NCBI GenBank assembly: GCA_964020975.1
Contig: OZ026624.1
Coordinates: forward strand, 34,246,050-34,310,049
Source of the DNA: Hermodice carunculata
Lineage: Eukaryota > Annelida > Polychaeta > Eunicida > Amphinomidae
DNA: 64,000 nt
Reading direction: 5' to 3'
This document shows, piece after piece, positions 35,803 through 49,139 of the stretch. Numbering within the stretch: the first letter of the stretch is position 1; each line of letters begins with the position of its first letter. Under the pieces are notes generated by a model that was not told the DNA's origin, made no database searches, and saw only the letters and a list, made by a program, of their open reading frames with translations. Made by a program: the position numbers and the translations under genes.

Positions 35803-38800
35803 CACTCAACAAAAATGTAACTCTCCACATATAAATTTTATCGTTCTACTCCTATTTTTAATATTTCCCCTAATTATGCATACGTACATGGGACATAATC
35901 CTTAGTTAATACTTGGGAAGACCATTTGAATTGGGCCTCATGGATAACTACACAAAATCCAAAGGTGAGACAAAGTCAAAATTCGCACTTCGCAGGCAGG
36001 GCTCTATGCAGGACAAAAGCCTATTCGGGCAGTAGTGTCCTTCCCGTCCCTGTTAAATCCCTAGAAATGAGTGTTTCGTTACATCATACAGGTATACACA
36101 TGTGTCTACTGTACAGAAACTGTGCCAGGTAGGGGGTATAAAGGTAAGGCCTGTAACTGTCAGGCATGGATCCTTCCATCAGAAGTCAATATGCCAAGGC
36201 TCTCCACTGTGCAGCGAGCAAACCACAGAACCATAAATGATTGGGTGCACAAGTTTGAAGGTACCAACCAAGTTACAGATTTGCCACGCCAGGGAAGGCC
36301 GAAAGTGACTACCAGGCAGCAGGATCGTTATCTTGTGAATACAGCCTTAAGATGCAGAATCCGTAAGAAGTTCAGAATCATCTATAGAGAGCTTACCCAC
36401 ATCAGAGACGAATATCCACTCAGACTGTGCGTAACAGACTACGTCAGGCTGGACTGGCATCACGGGCCATGGCCTAGACTTGCTCAAGTCTCACTGGACT
36501 GTCTTCCGTATTTTATTTAAAATCAAATTCATTGCCAAATTAAATTTTAAGTAAACACACGTCGTAGCTTTACCTAGCTGATTGGCGTGGAACATGTATA
36601 TAACCAGATAACATTGACTCCAGATGATTAGCGCCGGGCGGTCTACACTGTGTTTCTTATCACACAGATAAGCGAGCGGTCATAACGCACTCCTCTTCAG
36701 AAGCTGTTAATTGAGCTACTGTGTAATGAAGGATTAATTGCAGTGCACCGCGTCAAGCTGGGGGCGTCCAGTGAGACTTGTCAAACTTGCCGGCTTGTCG
36801 CTGCTATGAATTATTCATGAGCAGTCAAGCACGTGACAGATTCAAGGCCGTCTCAAATTCCTTGTGTTGACTGTTGTTTATTTACATGCAAGCATGCACA
36901 TTTTATTGTAGAGAAACGTCAGTTCCTGCCGATGGCTATTTCGAGCAGCGTTAAAATGAATATTTTCCTTCTACGAGGATTTAAATCAATGACCAGGTCG
37001 TTGCTTGTGACAATTTGAATGATGTAACTTTGCAAAACTGCGCAAAACTAGGGTGATTTCATCGTCTCTATCTCGATTTTTTTTTGTCTCCGCGCCATGT
37101 TGTTTATATCTTTAGAATGCTCAGAACCTTGTCTATTTTAACAACAAGCTCTCCCATTGGCTGAAACAAAAGTATTTTAGCGGGAACACCTTCAAAACTG
37201 CTTCTATTTCAAACAGATGCGTCGTTATTTTAGTCGGAAACTACAAGGGCCCAGAATCGATCACATAGTGTTCGCCGTCTAATCAAAAAGTTTTTCTATC
37301 GCTGTTTCGTTCGGTAGAACTCGCTGCCTCGTGTGGTGAAGTCTGGCTTGAAAGATGGGTGACATTTGTGTGAACACAAGTGGTTTAAACATATTTTATT
37401 CGTAGAATACAATTGGGAAGGAGGGCAGAGTGACAAGCGATGATTACGGACAATTTATTAAAGCAAGGAACAAAATTTAACGCTGTAAATTGGTGAGAAT
37501 GATAACATATACTACCACTGTACCAGTCTTTGCGTACAATAGAGTAGAGGTTCCAATTTTTTACGGAAAGAGAGTAAAATACGCCAGCCGCAGGTAAACA
37601 TGGCTCGGGTGAAAATACAGCTGCCGGGTGTTTATCATGCTGACAGTTTGTCAGTAACTGCGATAAAAGTGTGTTTATGGACTATTTACTGCAGCAACAA
37701 GCTCTATCACTATAGTTGAATGGCAATTATAACACACAACCGATCTTTAGAAAAAAATAAAAGAGGAACCATCGTTCGTGACGCTAACCAAGAAAAATGC
37801 ACGGACCGGTACCCATGCAATTGTATTCACACAGATTTGACCGCTTTGATCAAATCGTGATTGAGATCGATATATTTCCATTGTAGGGTGTAGGGCAAGA
37901 GTTTTTGTTTAAATTGACAAAAGAGCCACATAGAAATGTAATGGTCTTACTCAACAAATCTTAAATCATGACGTGGATCATTTTGCATTAATGCAAAAAT
38001 AAAAAAGTTGTGGCACTGATTTGACTTCTAAGATCGCGTGAAACCCCGGATGTTGTGACATCACTCCCACCGAATTGATGGTAGTCCAGAGTGGGCTTGT
38101 GCAAGTTTGACAAGTCCCTGGTGTCGGCAGCCGGAGGGAGACGGTCAGCTTTGTCTCGCTTGAGTGGCCAGTGACTAGCCATGCATTCATCGAAGGCCAC
38201 TTTCCCCTCGCAATGATAATGGGATTAGAAATGACCAGGACTCAATAGCTGCTACTGTTGAAACCGACACGGCGGCAGTGTCGACCAGTTAAAAAAAAAA
38301 AATAAATAAAAGCAGGACCTACTTAATAACACCGTGTAGTTGGCATTATATAATTCAGTTAACTTTGTGGAGGGGAAAATGTATCGCACTTCTGGGTGGG
38401 ACCGCGGGATGGGAAAATGGGGACATGCACCAGGGACTTGTGCAAGTCTAGCCATGGCCAAGAAGCCACTTCTAAGCATACGCACAGGGTGGCCGGGCTG
38501 GAGTGGGCAAGGCAGCACAGTATGACAACACAGATGGAGTGGGCTAACATTCCCTTTAGCAGTGTTAAGGATGAATGTCGTTTTTCTCCATATCGCAATG
38601 ATGGGAGGGTGCGTGTTTGGCGGCGTAAAGGGAAGATACATGCCGATTGTTGTGTCCAACCAGCAGTGTCTTATGGAGGGGGCAGTATTATGGCATGGGC
38701 AGGCATATCAGCCAATGGAAAAACAGATCTGGTCATCCTGGATGGGACAGTGGCGTCACACCTCCACATTACCCAAGTTTTGCAGCCCCACGTCATCCCA

Positions 38801-39460
38801 TATGCTGGGGCTATCGGGGACAATTTCATTCTAATGCATGACAATGCCAGACTTCATGTTGCACGAAACGTTCGGGGTTATCTGGCCCATGAAGGTGTTG
38901 AAGTCATGGACTGGCCTGCTTGCTCACCCGATTTGAATCCCATTGAACACATTTGGAGCCACTTGAAGCGAACTGTATATGCCAAGATGAATGATACATC
39001 CACTTTTGCTGATCTACAGCGATATCTGCAAGAGGAGTAGCAGAATTTGCCTCGAAGACTCTTACGTCAGCTTGTGAATAGTATGAGGATGCGATGCCAT
39101 GAGTGCATTAAGAACCACGGTGGCCACACATCATACTGACTGAAATTTCATTAATGCAGAATGGCATTCTTATCACCCATAAGTTCATAAGTTTTCCTTA
39201 ATTGTTTACCCAACGATCCCAGATGATCACTGCATGATGTCTGTGATAACCTTACCATTAACCTGCAAACGTGTTTTTCAGACCTTGCTTCCTTCTGGAA
39301 CTTGTGCAATGAAGTGTAACTTAATCTGTTGTACCATTTTGCTTCTTATCACATCTAAAGAGTATTTTGAATTAAAATTAATCACAATTTGCAAAATATA
39401 TGTATCTGCCTTTTTTCACAGGGTGCATTCTATGCAGAGACTTACTTTTTTTGCTGAGTG
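35803..39460 (+). mobile_element. Tc1-like transposon split by a 1976-bp insertion
   Basis: Ends CACTCAACAAAAATGTAACT and, inward on the other strand, CACTCAGCAAAAAAAGTAAG, each flanked by TA (35801 and 39461). Minus the insertion at 36475-38450 the element would be about 1.68 kb, close to the 1731-bp copy at 45715. Encoded pieces include NHRTINDWVHKFEGTNQVTD on the left, and MHDNARLHVARNVRGYLAH and PACSPDLNPIEHIWSHLKRT on the right. The N-terminal helix-turn-helix has lost about 60 bases, and frames change, so the transposase is dead. Confidence 0.9.
36475..38450. mobile_element. DNA element with 9-bp target duplication
   Basis: The Tc1 element is interrupted between two copies of GCCATGGCC (36466-36474 and 38451-38459). 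The uninterrupted sequence in the other Tc1 copy has this word once. The insert's ends are imperfect inverted repeats, TAGACTTGCTCAAGTCTC and TAGACTTGCACAAGTCCC. Similar words (CAAGTTTGACAAGTC, ACTTGTCAAACTTGC) lie subterminally. A 9-base duplication is typical of Mutator-like elements but does not prove membership. No transposase frame is present, so it is non-autonomous. A homologue lies at 4888-6130. Confidence 0.82.
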
Positions 39461-39464
39461 TATT

Positions 39465-40959
39465 TTGTGATTTATTCATGTTTATGAATGTAATAACAGT
39501 CTAAATTTCGATGCGGTCAAACAATTAATGTATTTATGTTTAGTTCTGGTGTTGTTTTGTTCCGTAATTAATATAACTTCAGGCAGTTGCAAAAATTGTT
39601 AAGTGAACGTAACTCTCTCGGTGTTTTACGAGGTGTGATCAGTATTTCGAAGTTATAACTTGTATAACGAATATCTTTCAGATCAGTCACAGCGAGATTT
39701 GAGGTGATTTATCTGGATGAACTGTTATCTTCTTTATGAAGACGACCCGGGTCTGTTCTTAAAGATAGAAGAAGGTTTTCAATAACAAGCTGATATAATA
39801 TATATTGGTATTGTAAGAAATTGGATCTAATTGTTAGTCTACCTAACACTGAAATAATGGCGGGGGGAGGGGTTACGCCCATTACTTAGTATTACAGGTA
39901 GACTCCGCGGAAAGACCCCCATTTTTGACCACTTGTCGCTCTCAAAGACCCCCACCTTTTTCAAACCATTAATCTTCAAGACCTTATGTCTTTAATTGTC
40001 ACTCCCAAAGATCCCCATAAATTGTACTCCAGCTCAATAACGACTCTTTCTTTTGGGATGCGCATATCTACCCCAGGGCTTTTTCAATATTAGTTCCCAC
40101 ACTAGGAGAGCCAAAACGCCGAGAAAGGGTCACTCTCAGTACTTTTTGCCGGGAACAATTAGCACAAAAATACTTTTTTCGCCATCTGTCAGCATTTGTG
40201 CCGAGAAATGACGACATCATCATATTTTCTGCTTTCTCTGGGCATTCCTTGGCACCAAACCCGTGACAAGGAAGGTTGTTGACCTGGAACATCTCGATTA
40301 TCTCCCTGAAATTGTTATCCTTTGCTGTTCAAAGCCCAGCTAAAGGGTCATGTTAAATTTTTTACCAGGGAAAATGAAAGTAACAATTTTCATTGAACAC
40401 AGTGCAGTAGAAATAGTTTTCTTTGAAGCATATACCAAAACTATATATCATTATGATCGCTGGAATGTGAAGTTTCATTATGTGCAATAAATTGCTAATA
40501 GTCACGTGACTGGTTGCCATGACAACCACTTTAATCACTCATAAATGGCAAAAAAATTATTAGCAATCTGCTGCATTAGAGAACAAAGTATCTCTTCGTT
40601 TTATGTGAAGCACCCTTATCTCCAAATATGCATGATATTTGGATAACTGGAGATATGAACTTTCCGTAAACTTCAAAAACAAAATATAGATCACATTACC
40701 TGTTTCCATAGCAACGGTTTAAATATTGCTTGTACTTGGCTAAAAATTGGGAAAACTGCATTTTTACATCGATCTGCAGAACCAGTAAGGAGCGGCTACT
40801 TTGCATAATAGTCACCATACGTATTTATAGATTATGTTTCAGGTTAAATATTCTGCAAGAAATGACAGAAATAAAATAACACTGCTGTATCTTTATGAAA
40901 AATATGTGTTTTCCCCATTTGAATATGTTGCCATGGAAACAAAGTGTGATTGGATTCCA

Positions 40960-40960
<1 letters not shown>
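39465..40960. other. Intron sequence with degenerate GACCCCCA repeats
   Basis: Copy B intron 1. Around 39895-40080 the words AAAGACCCCCA and AAAGATCCCCA recur, possibly an old MITE. Otherwise nothing was recognised. Confidence 0.4.

Positions 40961-40964
<4 letters not shown>

Positions 40965-41029
<65 letters not shown>
40965..41029. repeat. (TA)n microsatellite
   Basis: TA dinucleotide array in copy B intron 1. Confidence 0.95.
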
Positions 41030-41033
<4 letters not shown>

Positions 41034-41235
41034 CCTTATAGGCCTACTGATATGTAGTTTGCAAATGTGGATGATATACATGCATACAGTGTACATGCAA
41101 TAATTATAGATGTTATTTATTTCAATGCACAAGGCAAAGCAGGCGCTCGGTATCGGCTGCCTATCACAATCTGTGAGACAGACAACAATAATTTATCTTG
41201 TATCTGTCTGCAACCATGCTCCTTTCCTACTCTCT

Positions 41236-41282
41236 CCCTGCCCTCCCCCCTCCCGCCCCCCCTCCCCCCTCCCCCCCCCCCT
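41236..41282. repeat. C-rich tract
   Basis: Polypyrimidine run of CCT and long C blocks. Open frames here are low-complexity artefacts. Confidence 0.85.
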
Positions 41283-41800
41283 GTAAATTGGCTGGGTGCA
41301 GAGCTCGAGGACCAGTTTAGGTTCCAATGCATGGTTCCATTCCTGGTCTGGGCCAAGGTAGAAGGTCATGTTCATAAAATTTATTGATAAACACAGGTTT
41401 GATGACAGGGAAACAGACTTGGGGATACTTGGACAGTGCAGGCATTGACTCAATGATTGATTAACTGAGCGGCTGAATGACAATCTATGCCTATGCCTGT
41501 GCCTGTGCCTGTGCCTTTCGGACCCACTGTGGAACCACATGGACCATGCATGGTCCACTTGTATGCTTGACCTCTGTGGTCCCCAGCCTCAGTATAAACA
41601 AAATGCTTACATCCTCACACCCAATATCGACTTCACTGTCCCTGAATGACAAGCAGAAACACTAGAGGGGGAGGTATATCATAATATATAGATCGATGTG
41701 TTTCTTGGGGGAAACCCAATGTCAAGTTTGGTGATGGTTTATGAGTTTTTGTACACAAGTAGGCTAAGCTAGTGTTAGCCCAGCATAAGATCACGTGATT

Positions 41801-41910
41801 ACCGGTCGTTAACGACCGGTCTGACCGTTTAAGTGCTAAAACATTGTACTTTGTAGCAGACACTTGACCACCAGCCGATGTTTGGTTGGTTTAAGCGGGA
41901 AGGGGTTAAT
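41801..41910. repeat. piggyBac-like MITE fragment with 20-bp palindrome
   Basis: ACCGGTCGTTAACGACCGGT at 41801-41820 is a perfect palindrome. It is followed by the right part of the piggyBac-like MITE family, ACTTGACCACCAGCC to GGGAAGGGGTTAA, ending about 25 bases before the copy B exon 1 donor. The usual left part and hairpin are absent. Confidence 0.6.
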
Positions 41911-41935
41911 TACAACAACTTGTTGGTACTTTCAC

Positions 41936-41956
41936 TTGTATAGTAGTCTGATCCAT
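41936..41956 (-). pseudogene. Copy B exon 1 (start codon)
   Basis: ATG to CAA encodes MDQTTIQ, then a GTGAAA donor. The phase joins KGIDLV of exon 2. Upstream sequence (41957-42030) aligns with that of copy C: GATGCAATG, TCTAGA(T/A)..., CC(C/T)TTGGTGT. The core promoter word TGACGTCA of copy C appears as TGATGTTA here. Confidence 0.75.
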
Positions 41957-42105
41957 TGCATCCAGGGTACGCTGAAATTTATGTATCTAGATGGTCCCTT
42001 TGGTGTCGGTCTTACTTTTTCTTGGCGAGTTTTCCTGTTGTGATGTTACCCCGTTGCCAAGGGCCGATCAAAAGGCAAAATATGAACACCTCTGGCAAGG
42101 GGTCT

Positions 42106-43451
<1,346 letters not shown>

Positions 43452-43624
43452 TGACCGCTGGCACGTGAGTAGGGGAAGAGGGTCAGGCTAAGTAGTTCTG
43501 AACACCTTTTGCAGAAATTGAATTAAGCTGCCTTTTTACCAGTTTTAAAAAGAATCCAACTTGCAGTTTGAGAACGGTAAAATTACACCACCACCCCCAC
43601 ACGCACGCACAAAAACGTTCGTTA

Positions 43625-45536
43625 AAAAACAGGCCTGCAACAGTCCTGTGCTCACTTGAACTTACATGCAGACTGTAGTGTAGTCTGTGGTCCCGTGAAT
43701 TTATGAATGATATCAAGTTCACCTTTCTTTAAGACCATCATCACTGTTGCTAACATACATATAGGCCTACACATATATACCCTTACCGATTTTTCCGAAT
43801 GTTCACAATTTGTTAAAAATCAGAAAACGGCGGCACCACAATGTACAGATTTGGTGGAGATAAAGTCCACGTACATTCCCAGTAAGTCTGAAGAGCATCC
43901 AACTTTCGGTCTAAGAAAAAAGTCAAGAAAAGTGAAACGACAAAATTCTTTAAAAAGCAAAAAAAAAAAAAAAAAAAAAATGTAGCGCCTCCTGTTGAAC
44001 AAATTAAAGTCTAGAGCTTCTCAGAAGCGTCACTCTGCAATTTCAAAGCAATTGGATTTGCTGTTGAGAGATTTTGTAAGGTTTTGCCAAAAATGAATAA
44101 AAAACAAAAACAAAAACACACACACACACTCAGAGAAATCTCAAAAATCACTGGAGCATGACCATTTGAAAAAAATTGATAAAGACCCATCCAAGGTATA
44201 TCCAGTAAGTCTGAAGAGGATCCAACTTTCGGTCTAAGAAAAAAAGTCAAGAAAAGTGAAAAGACAAAATTCTTTAAAAAGCAAAAAAAAAATATTGTAG
44301 CGCCTCCTGTTGAACATAATTAAAGTCTAGAGCTTCTCAGAAGCGTCACTCTGCAATTTCAAAGATTGGCTTTGCTGTTGAGAGATTTTTTAAGGTTTTG
44401 CCAAAAATGAATAAAAACAAAAAAAAAACAACAAAAAAAAACACACACACACACTCAGAGAAATCTCAAAAATCACTGGAGCATGACCATTTGAAAAAAA
44501 TTGATAAAGACCCATCCAAGGTATATCCCCATGTGTTAGGTGAATCTGGCTGATGGTTTTGGAGAAGTAAAAAATACGACTTACCATTGTAATCCTCATT
44601 GACTTCCTGAAATGTATTGTAATCAGTGGGATTGTATTAGCTTGTTTAAACCGAAATTGAAAAATTCGTTAGAAATCAGAGATGTGAAATATCATCACCT
44701 GGTGAACAGCTTTGTTTGACCCTTCCACAATCTACATTTCCATGAAGTTGCAGAAGAATCGAAAAGACTATTTCCAAGGAGTCGAAAATAGCTTGGGCAC
44801 ACAAAAATTCTTTGAAAAATATTTTTTTTAAATGCAGTGCTATTTGCTGAACCAATTGAGGTCCAGGGGACCCCAAAAGTGTCTATGCAATGCGGTTTCG
44901 ACGATTTTTTAAGATTTTGCCCAAACATAAAAAAAAAAAAATCCTTAGAAAATTAAAAAAAATCATTGGACTATATCCATTTGAAATCACTTGGTAGAGA
45001 TCAACCGAACATACATGCCCACCAAGTTTGAAGCAAATCTGACTGATGGTTTCGGAAAAGTAAAAGATTTAAGTTTTCATTGCCATCCCCATCGAAATAC
45101 ACTGTAGTCAATGGAAATGTATCCATTTACTGACAAGTACCCAACTAAAAAAAAATGCGTTAAAAATCAGATATGCAGAATATCATCACCTGGTGAACAA
45201 CTGTTTGACCCTTACACACGCTACATTTCCACCTCGTTTACGAAGAATCAGGACACGTTTTTGGAGAATTTGAGGAAAGATTTAGACCAAAATTTGCCAA
45301 AAAAAAAAAAAAAAAATAGAAAGCACAGCGCCACCTGCTGAACAAATAAAAAAAAATCATTGGACCACGACCACTTGATCAAATTTGGTAGAGACCCACC
45401 CAAGGTACATCCTTTACCAAGTTTGAAGAGACTATGGTTCGTGGTTTTGGAGAAGTCAAAAATGTGAACAGACGGTTGACAGATCACTATCCATCCTACA
45501 AGCTCAGCTGACTGAAAAGTCAGCTGAACTAAAACG
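43625..45536 (+). mobile_element. CAGCTGAGC-family element, ~1.9 kb copy
   Basis: Begins with GCAACAGTCCTGTGCTCA and ends AGTCAGCTGAACTAAAAC. The middle holds a direct duplication of about 323 bases (43878-44203 and 44204-44528) with CAACTTTCGGTCTAAGAAAA, TAGCGCCTCCTGTTGAAC and (CA)n. Words such as ATCATCACCTGGTGAACA and GACCATTTGA recur along it. Non-coding on both strands. Confidence 0.72.
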
Positions 45537-45714
45537 ACATAATTTTTGGCAGCATCAGTCTTTTTACTTTGCACCTAAAGGAGCTGGGCAGATTTATGAG
45601 CCTTCCACTTACCTCTACATTGAGCACACTTCTGAACATTACCAACTGAGATTCATACATAACGCAGCAATGACCACTCCCATGGTATATTTTATTGATA
45701 TCATATTACATGTA

Positions 45715-47445
45715 CACTCAGCAAAAAAGTAACTCTCTGCTTAGTATATACCCTGTGAAAAAGACCTATACATATATTTTGCAAATTGTGATTAACTTAA
45801 ATTCAGAACTCTCTTTAGACGTGATAAGAAGCAAAATGGTACAACAGAGTAAGTTTCGCTTCATTGCACAAGTCCCAGAATGAAGCAAGGTTTGAAAAAC
45901 ACCATTGCAAGTTAATGGTAAGGTTATCACAGACATCATTGATCACCTGGGATCTTTGGGTAAACAATTAAGGAAAACTTATGAATTTATGGCTGATAAG
46001 AATGCCATTCTGCATTCCTGAATTTTTTGTTAGTATGATGTGTGGCCACTTGTGGTTCTTAATGCACTCATGGCATCGCTTCTTCATAGGCTACTGTTCA
46101 CAAGCTGACGTGTGAGTCTAAGAGTACGAGGCAAATTCTGCCACTCCCCTTGCAGATATCGCTGTAGATCTGCAAAAGTGGATGTGCCATTCATCTTGGC
46201 ATGCAGGTCACTTTAACTTAAAGTTTAAGTGGCTCCAAATGTGTTCAATGAGATTCAAATCGGGTGAGCAAGCAGGCCAGTCCATGACTTCAACACCGTC
46301 ATGGGCCAGATAATCCCGAACGTTTCGTGCAACATGAAGTCTGGCATTGTCATGCATTAGAAAGAAATTGTCCCCGATAGCCCCAGCATATGGAATGACA
46401 TGGGGCTGCAAAACTTGGGTAATGTAGCGCTGTGACGTCATTTCCATTGGCTGATATGCCTGCCCATGGCCATGCCATAATACTGCCCCCTCCAGCCACT
46501 GCTGTTTGGACACAACAATCGGCATATCTTCACATTTGCGTCGCCAAAGACGCACCCTCCCATCATTGCGATATAGAGGTAAATGACATTCATCCGTAAA
46601 GAGAATGTTAGCCCACTCCATCTGTGTTGTCATACTGTGCTGCCTTGCCCACTCTAGCCTGGCTTCCCTGTGGCGTGTGCTTAGAAGTGGCTTCTTGGCC
46701 ATGGCCTGTGATGCCAGTCCAGCCTTATGTAGTCTGTTATGCACAGTCTGAGTGGATATTCGTCTCTGATGTGGGTAAGCTCTCTGTAGATGATTCTGAA
46801 CTTCTGGACCAGAACGGATTCTGCATCTTAGGGCTGTATTCACAAGATAACGACCCTGCTGCCTGGTAGTCACTTTCGGCCTTCCCTGGAGTGGCAAATC
46901 TGCAACTTAGTTGGTACCTTCAAACTTGTGCACCCAATCATTTATGGTTCTGTGGTTAACTGCCACTGCCCTAGCAACAGATCGGCAGCTTTCCCCAGCT
47001 TCAACTCTGTCTATAGCCCTTGCTCCCTGCACAGTGGAGAGCCTTGGCATATTGACTTCTGAAGGAAGGATCCAGGAGTCATGACTGACAGTACAGACCT
47101 TACCTTTATACTCCCGTCTGGCACGGTTTCTTTATAGTAGACACGTGTATACATGTGTGATGTAATGAAACAATGATTTCTCGGGATTTTAATGGGACAG
47201 GAAGGACACTACAGCCTGAATAGGATTTTGTCCTGCATAGGGCCCTTCCTGCGAAGTGCGAATTTTGACTTGGTCTCACATTTGGATCAAGTGCAGTCAT
47301 CCATGAGGGCCAATTCAAATGGTCTTCCCAAGTATTATTAACTAAAGATAGTGTCACATGTAAGTATGCATAATTAGGAGAAATATTAAAAATAGGAGTA
47401 GAACGATAAATTCTAAAATGTGGAGTGTTACTTTTTTGCTGAGTG
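45715..47445 (-). mobile_element. Complete Tc1-like transposon
   Basis: Ends CACTCAGCAAAAAAGTAACT and, inward from the right, CACTCAGCAAAAAAGTAACA, flanked by TA on both sides (45713-45714 and 47446-47447). The near-identity of the two ends suggests a fairly young insertion. One transposase gene fills the middle. It inserted to the right of a CAGCTGAGC-family element, in the spacer between VPS4 copies A and B. Confidence 0.92.
46120..47050 (-). pseudogene. Tc1-like transposase (DD34E), nearly intact
   Basis: ATG at 47050 gives MPRLSTVQGARAIDRVEAGE, a helix-turn-helix start, then AVNHRTINDWVHKFEGTN, an in-frame TAA where the other copy has CAA (Gln), and QGRPKVTTRQQ. The catalytic core follows: first Asp in NILFTDECHLPLY, second in FFLMHDNARLHV, and Glu in DLNLIEHIW with 34 residues between the last two. 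Near the end the word ACTTTAAGTT breaks the frame after WSHL, while the other copy reads WSHLKRTVYAKMNDTSTF. Two lesions are seen: the stop and the C-terminal frame change. It acts in the nucleus by cut-and-paste at TA. Confidence 0.88.
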
Positions 47446-47877
47446 TATAATACACACACACAAACACACACAACACAATAATGATCCCTACATACATTAC
47501 TTTATTCATATCACATACAAGTAAAATTAAAACTCATGCATATTACATCATAATAACTGTCATTATTAAAATAAAAATCCAGCCTGAGACAAAATAGTAG
47601 GACCTGGTAGAAGCAGCCACACTGACCATTTCTAACTTTCCCATGTTAATTGCTGCTTATTTTCCTGCTTAGTCTGTATTATCTACGTCGTTATTTTCTG
47701 GAGTGCACCAAAGAATGCAAGTGGTCTGAGCAAAAGTTCGACATACTGTCTATTCAAGACTGGAGTTACTATCGATCAAATTGGTCCGGTATGCATGACA
47801 TATGTACGCAGTGGGGTAAAGGCATTTGTCTTGTGCAGTGAGGAGCACAAGAATCAACTGCTAAATGACCTACCACA

Positions 47878-47978
47878 GGGGACAGGAAGAATTTTGAACC
47901 TGAGGGATGGACTGTCAATTCAAAGCGAAGCTGCGGATTGACGGTCCATCCCCAAGGTTCAAAATTCTTCCTGTCCCC
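47878..47978. repeat. Foldback repeat, ~100 bp
   Basis: GGGGACAGGAAGAATTTTGA on the left pairs with its complement ending CTTCCTGTCCCC; arms are about 43 bases with few mismatches around a loop rich in AAGCGAAGC. Confidence 0.82.
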
Positions 47979-47979
47979 C

Positions 47980-48970
47980 AAAGCCAGGGACGTCAATTGC
48001 TTTATTATAGAGCAGATCAATAAATCATAAAAGCAACAAAATTTCCACATAATCTGGTTCCCACTTGTCTGGTTCCTGATCAATCAGAATTAAAGCGGCA
48101 TCTATCGGGATGTGCAGGGTGATAGTACCTTTGATTCCTAGTGGGAGACAGGAAAAAATGCCCCACCCCCAGCTAAATAATCATGTGTGGATTTTCCCCG
48201 AGGTATAATATAAGGAATGTCCCATTTGTCTTAGAGTGGCATAGGTCCAGACAGATCATATAGTCAAAACTTCTGCTTTTGTGGGATTGTGTCCATGTAT
48301 GTGTTCGTCGGGCTTTCACACATAGCAGCACAAGGGGGTCACCCACAATCCCAAGGAGGACAACCAGGCATCCTGAGGCTGAAAGTCCTCGTACTGTGGT
48401 ACCACCCACTCCCCTCACATGCAGACCAATCTACCATAGAGCCTAGAGGTTTGTGTCAGCCATGATTCCCAGCCAGGCCAGTGAGAATTCCTATCTCCCT
48501 TGGAGCCTTGGCTCAGGCCCCTTGAACTACTTGCCACACCCACAGCCATTCAGTTGTGAAATGTGTCTCTGGGATCCAACTTCATCTGGTGGTTGGCCTT
48601 GTTGCCTATGGCTTGATTGCTAGGTCAATGGGAGGAGTCTGGTGAAGAGTCTTGACCAGCTCTCTTCTGCTAAGGAGTGGTTGTGCCTAAACCATTGAGC
48701 CAACACTAAGTATAATTGAGAGACTTACTATTTGGGTCCACTGGCCTCAAGTTGTTGGAACTTCCTGGCCCTGGTTCTGTTGTGGGGAGCAACATGGCTT
48801 CATGAGGATTGATTACCAGCCTTGTCTCTTCTCAGGATCAACTGGGTTTCTTGATTGATGGAGGAGGGGACTACACCCTTCCTTGCATAAGGAATGTCTC
48901 TCTGTGCCCCACCTGCAAGCCACAGTGACCCACACAACAAATACACTGGTGTCTTTGTCATCACTTAATT
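47980..48970. other. Spacer, unassigned
   Basis: GC content is higher than the surroundings, and short open frames with no recognisable motif occur on both strands. It may be a decayed element. I could not name it. Confidence 0.35.
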
Positions 48971-48974
48971 GATG

Positions 48975-49139
48975 TACTGTAAAACCTCTCTAACTGAACG
49001 CCTCCGCATACCGAACACCTCTCTATACTGAACACCATTCCTCGGTCCCAGATATATACTTCCAATGTAAGCAAACCTCCCTATACCGAAAACTTTTTTC
49101 CAGTACCAAGGGTGTTTGGTATAGGGAGGTTTTACTGTA
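48975..49139. mobile_element. pogo-like MITE, 165 bp
   Basis: TACTGTAAAACCTCTCTAAC at the left and, inward, TACAGTAAAACCTCCCTATA at the right. The interior keeps CCGAACACC/CGAAAAC and CGGTCC words in mirrored order. Non-autonomous. Confidence 0.78.

Larger units (their letters stand above)
28185..41956 (-). pseudogene. VPS4 pseudogene (copy B)
   Basis: Homologous exons appear in gene order on the minus strand: exon 1 (41956-41936, MDQTTIQ), exon 2 (30640-30530), exon 3 (30364-30211), a remnant of exon 4 (29645-29584) and a last exon (28312 leftwards). None of the exons for the AAA core were found between 29.58 and 28.31 kb. Lesions: exon 2 is 111 bases instead of 112, which shifts the frame; exon 4 has lost the AG acceptor (now GG) and GT donor (now GA); the last exon has an in-frame TAA. 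Intron sequence around exons 2-4 still aligns with copy C. It probably arose as a complete segmental duplicate and then decayed. A truncated MIT-only product is conceivable but would need splicing around the frameshift. Confidence 0.88.

Noticed and set aside
41067-41558. Pro-rich and Gly/Arg-rich frames
   Set aside because: Created by the C-rich tract and a (TGTGCC)n-like repeat; no conserved domain.
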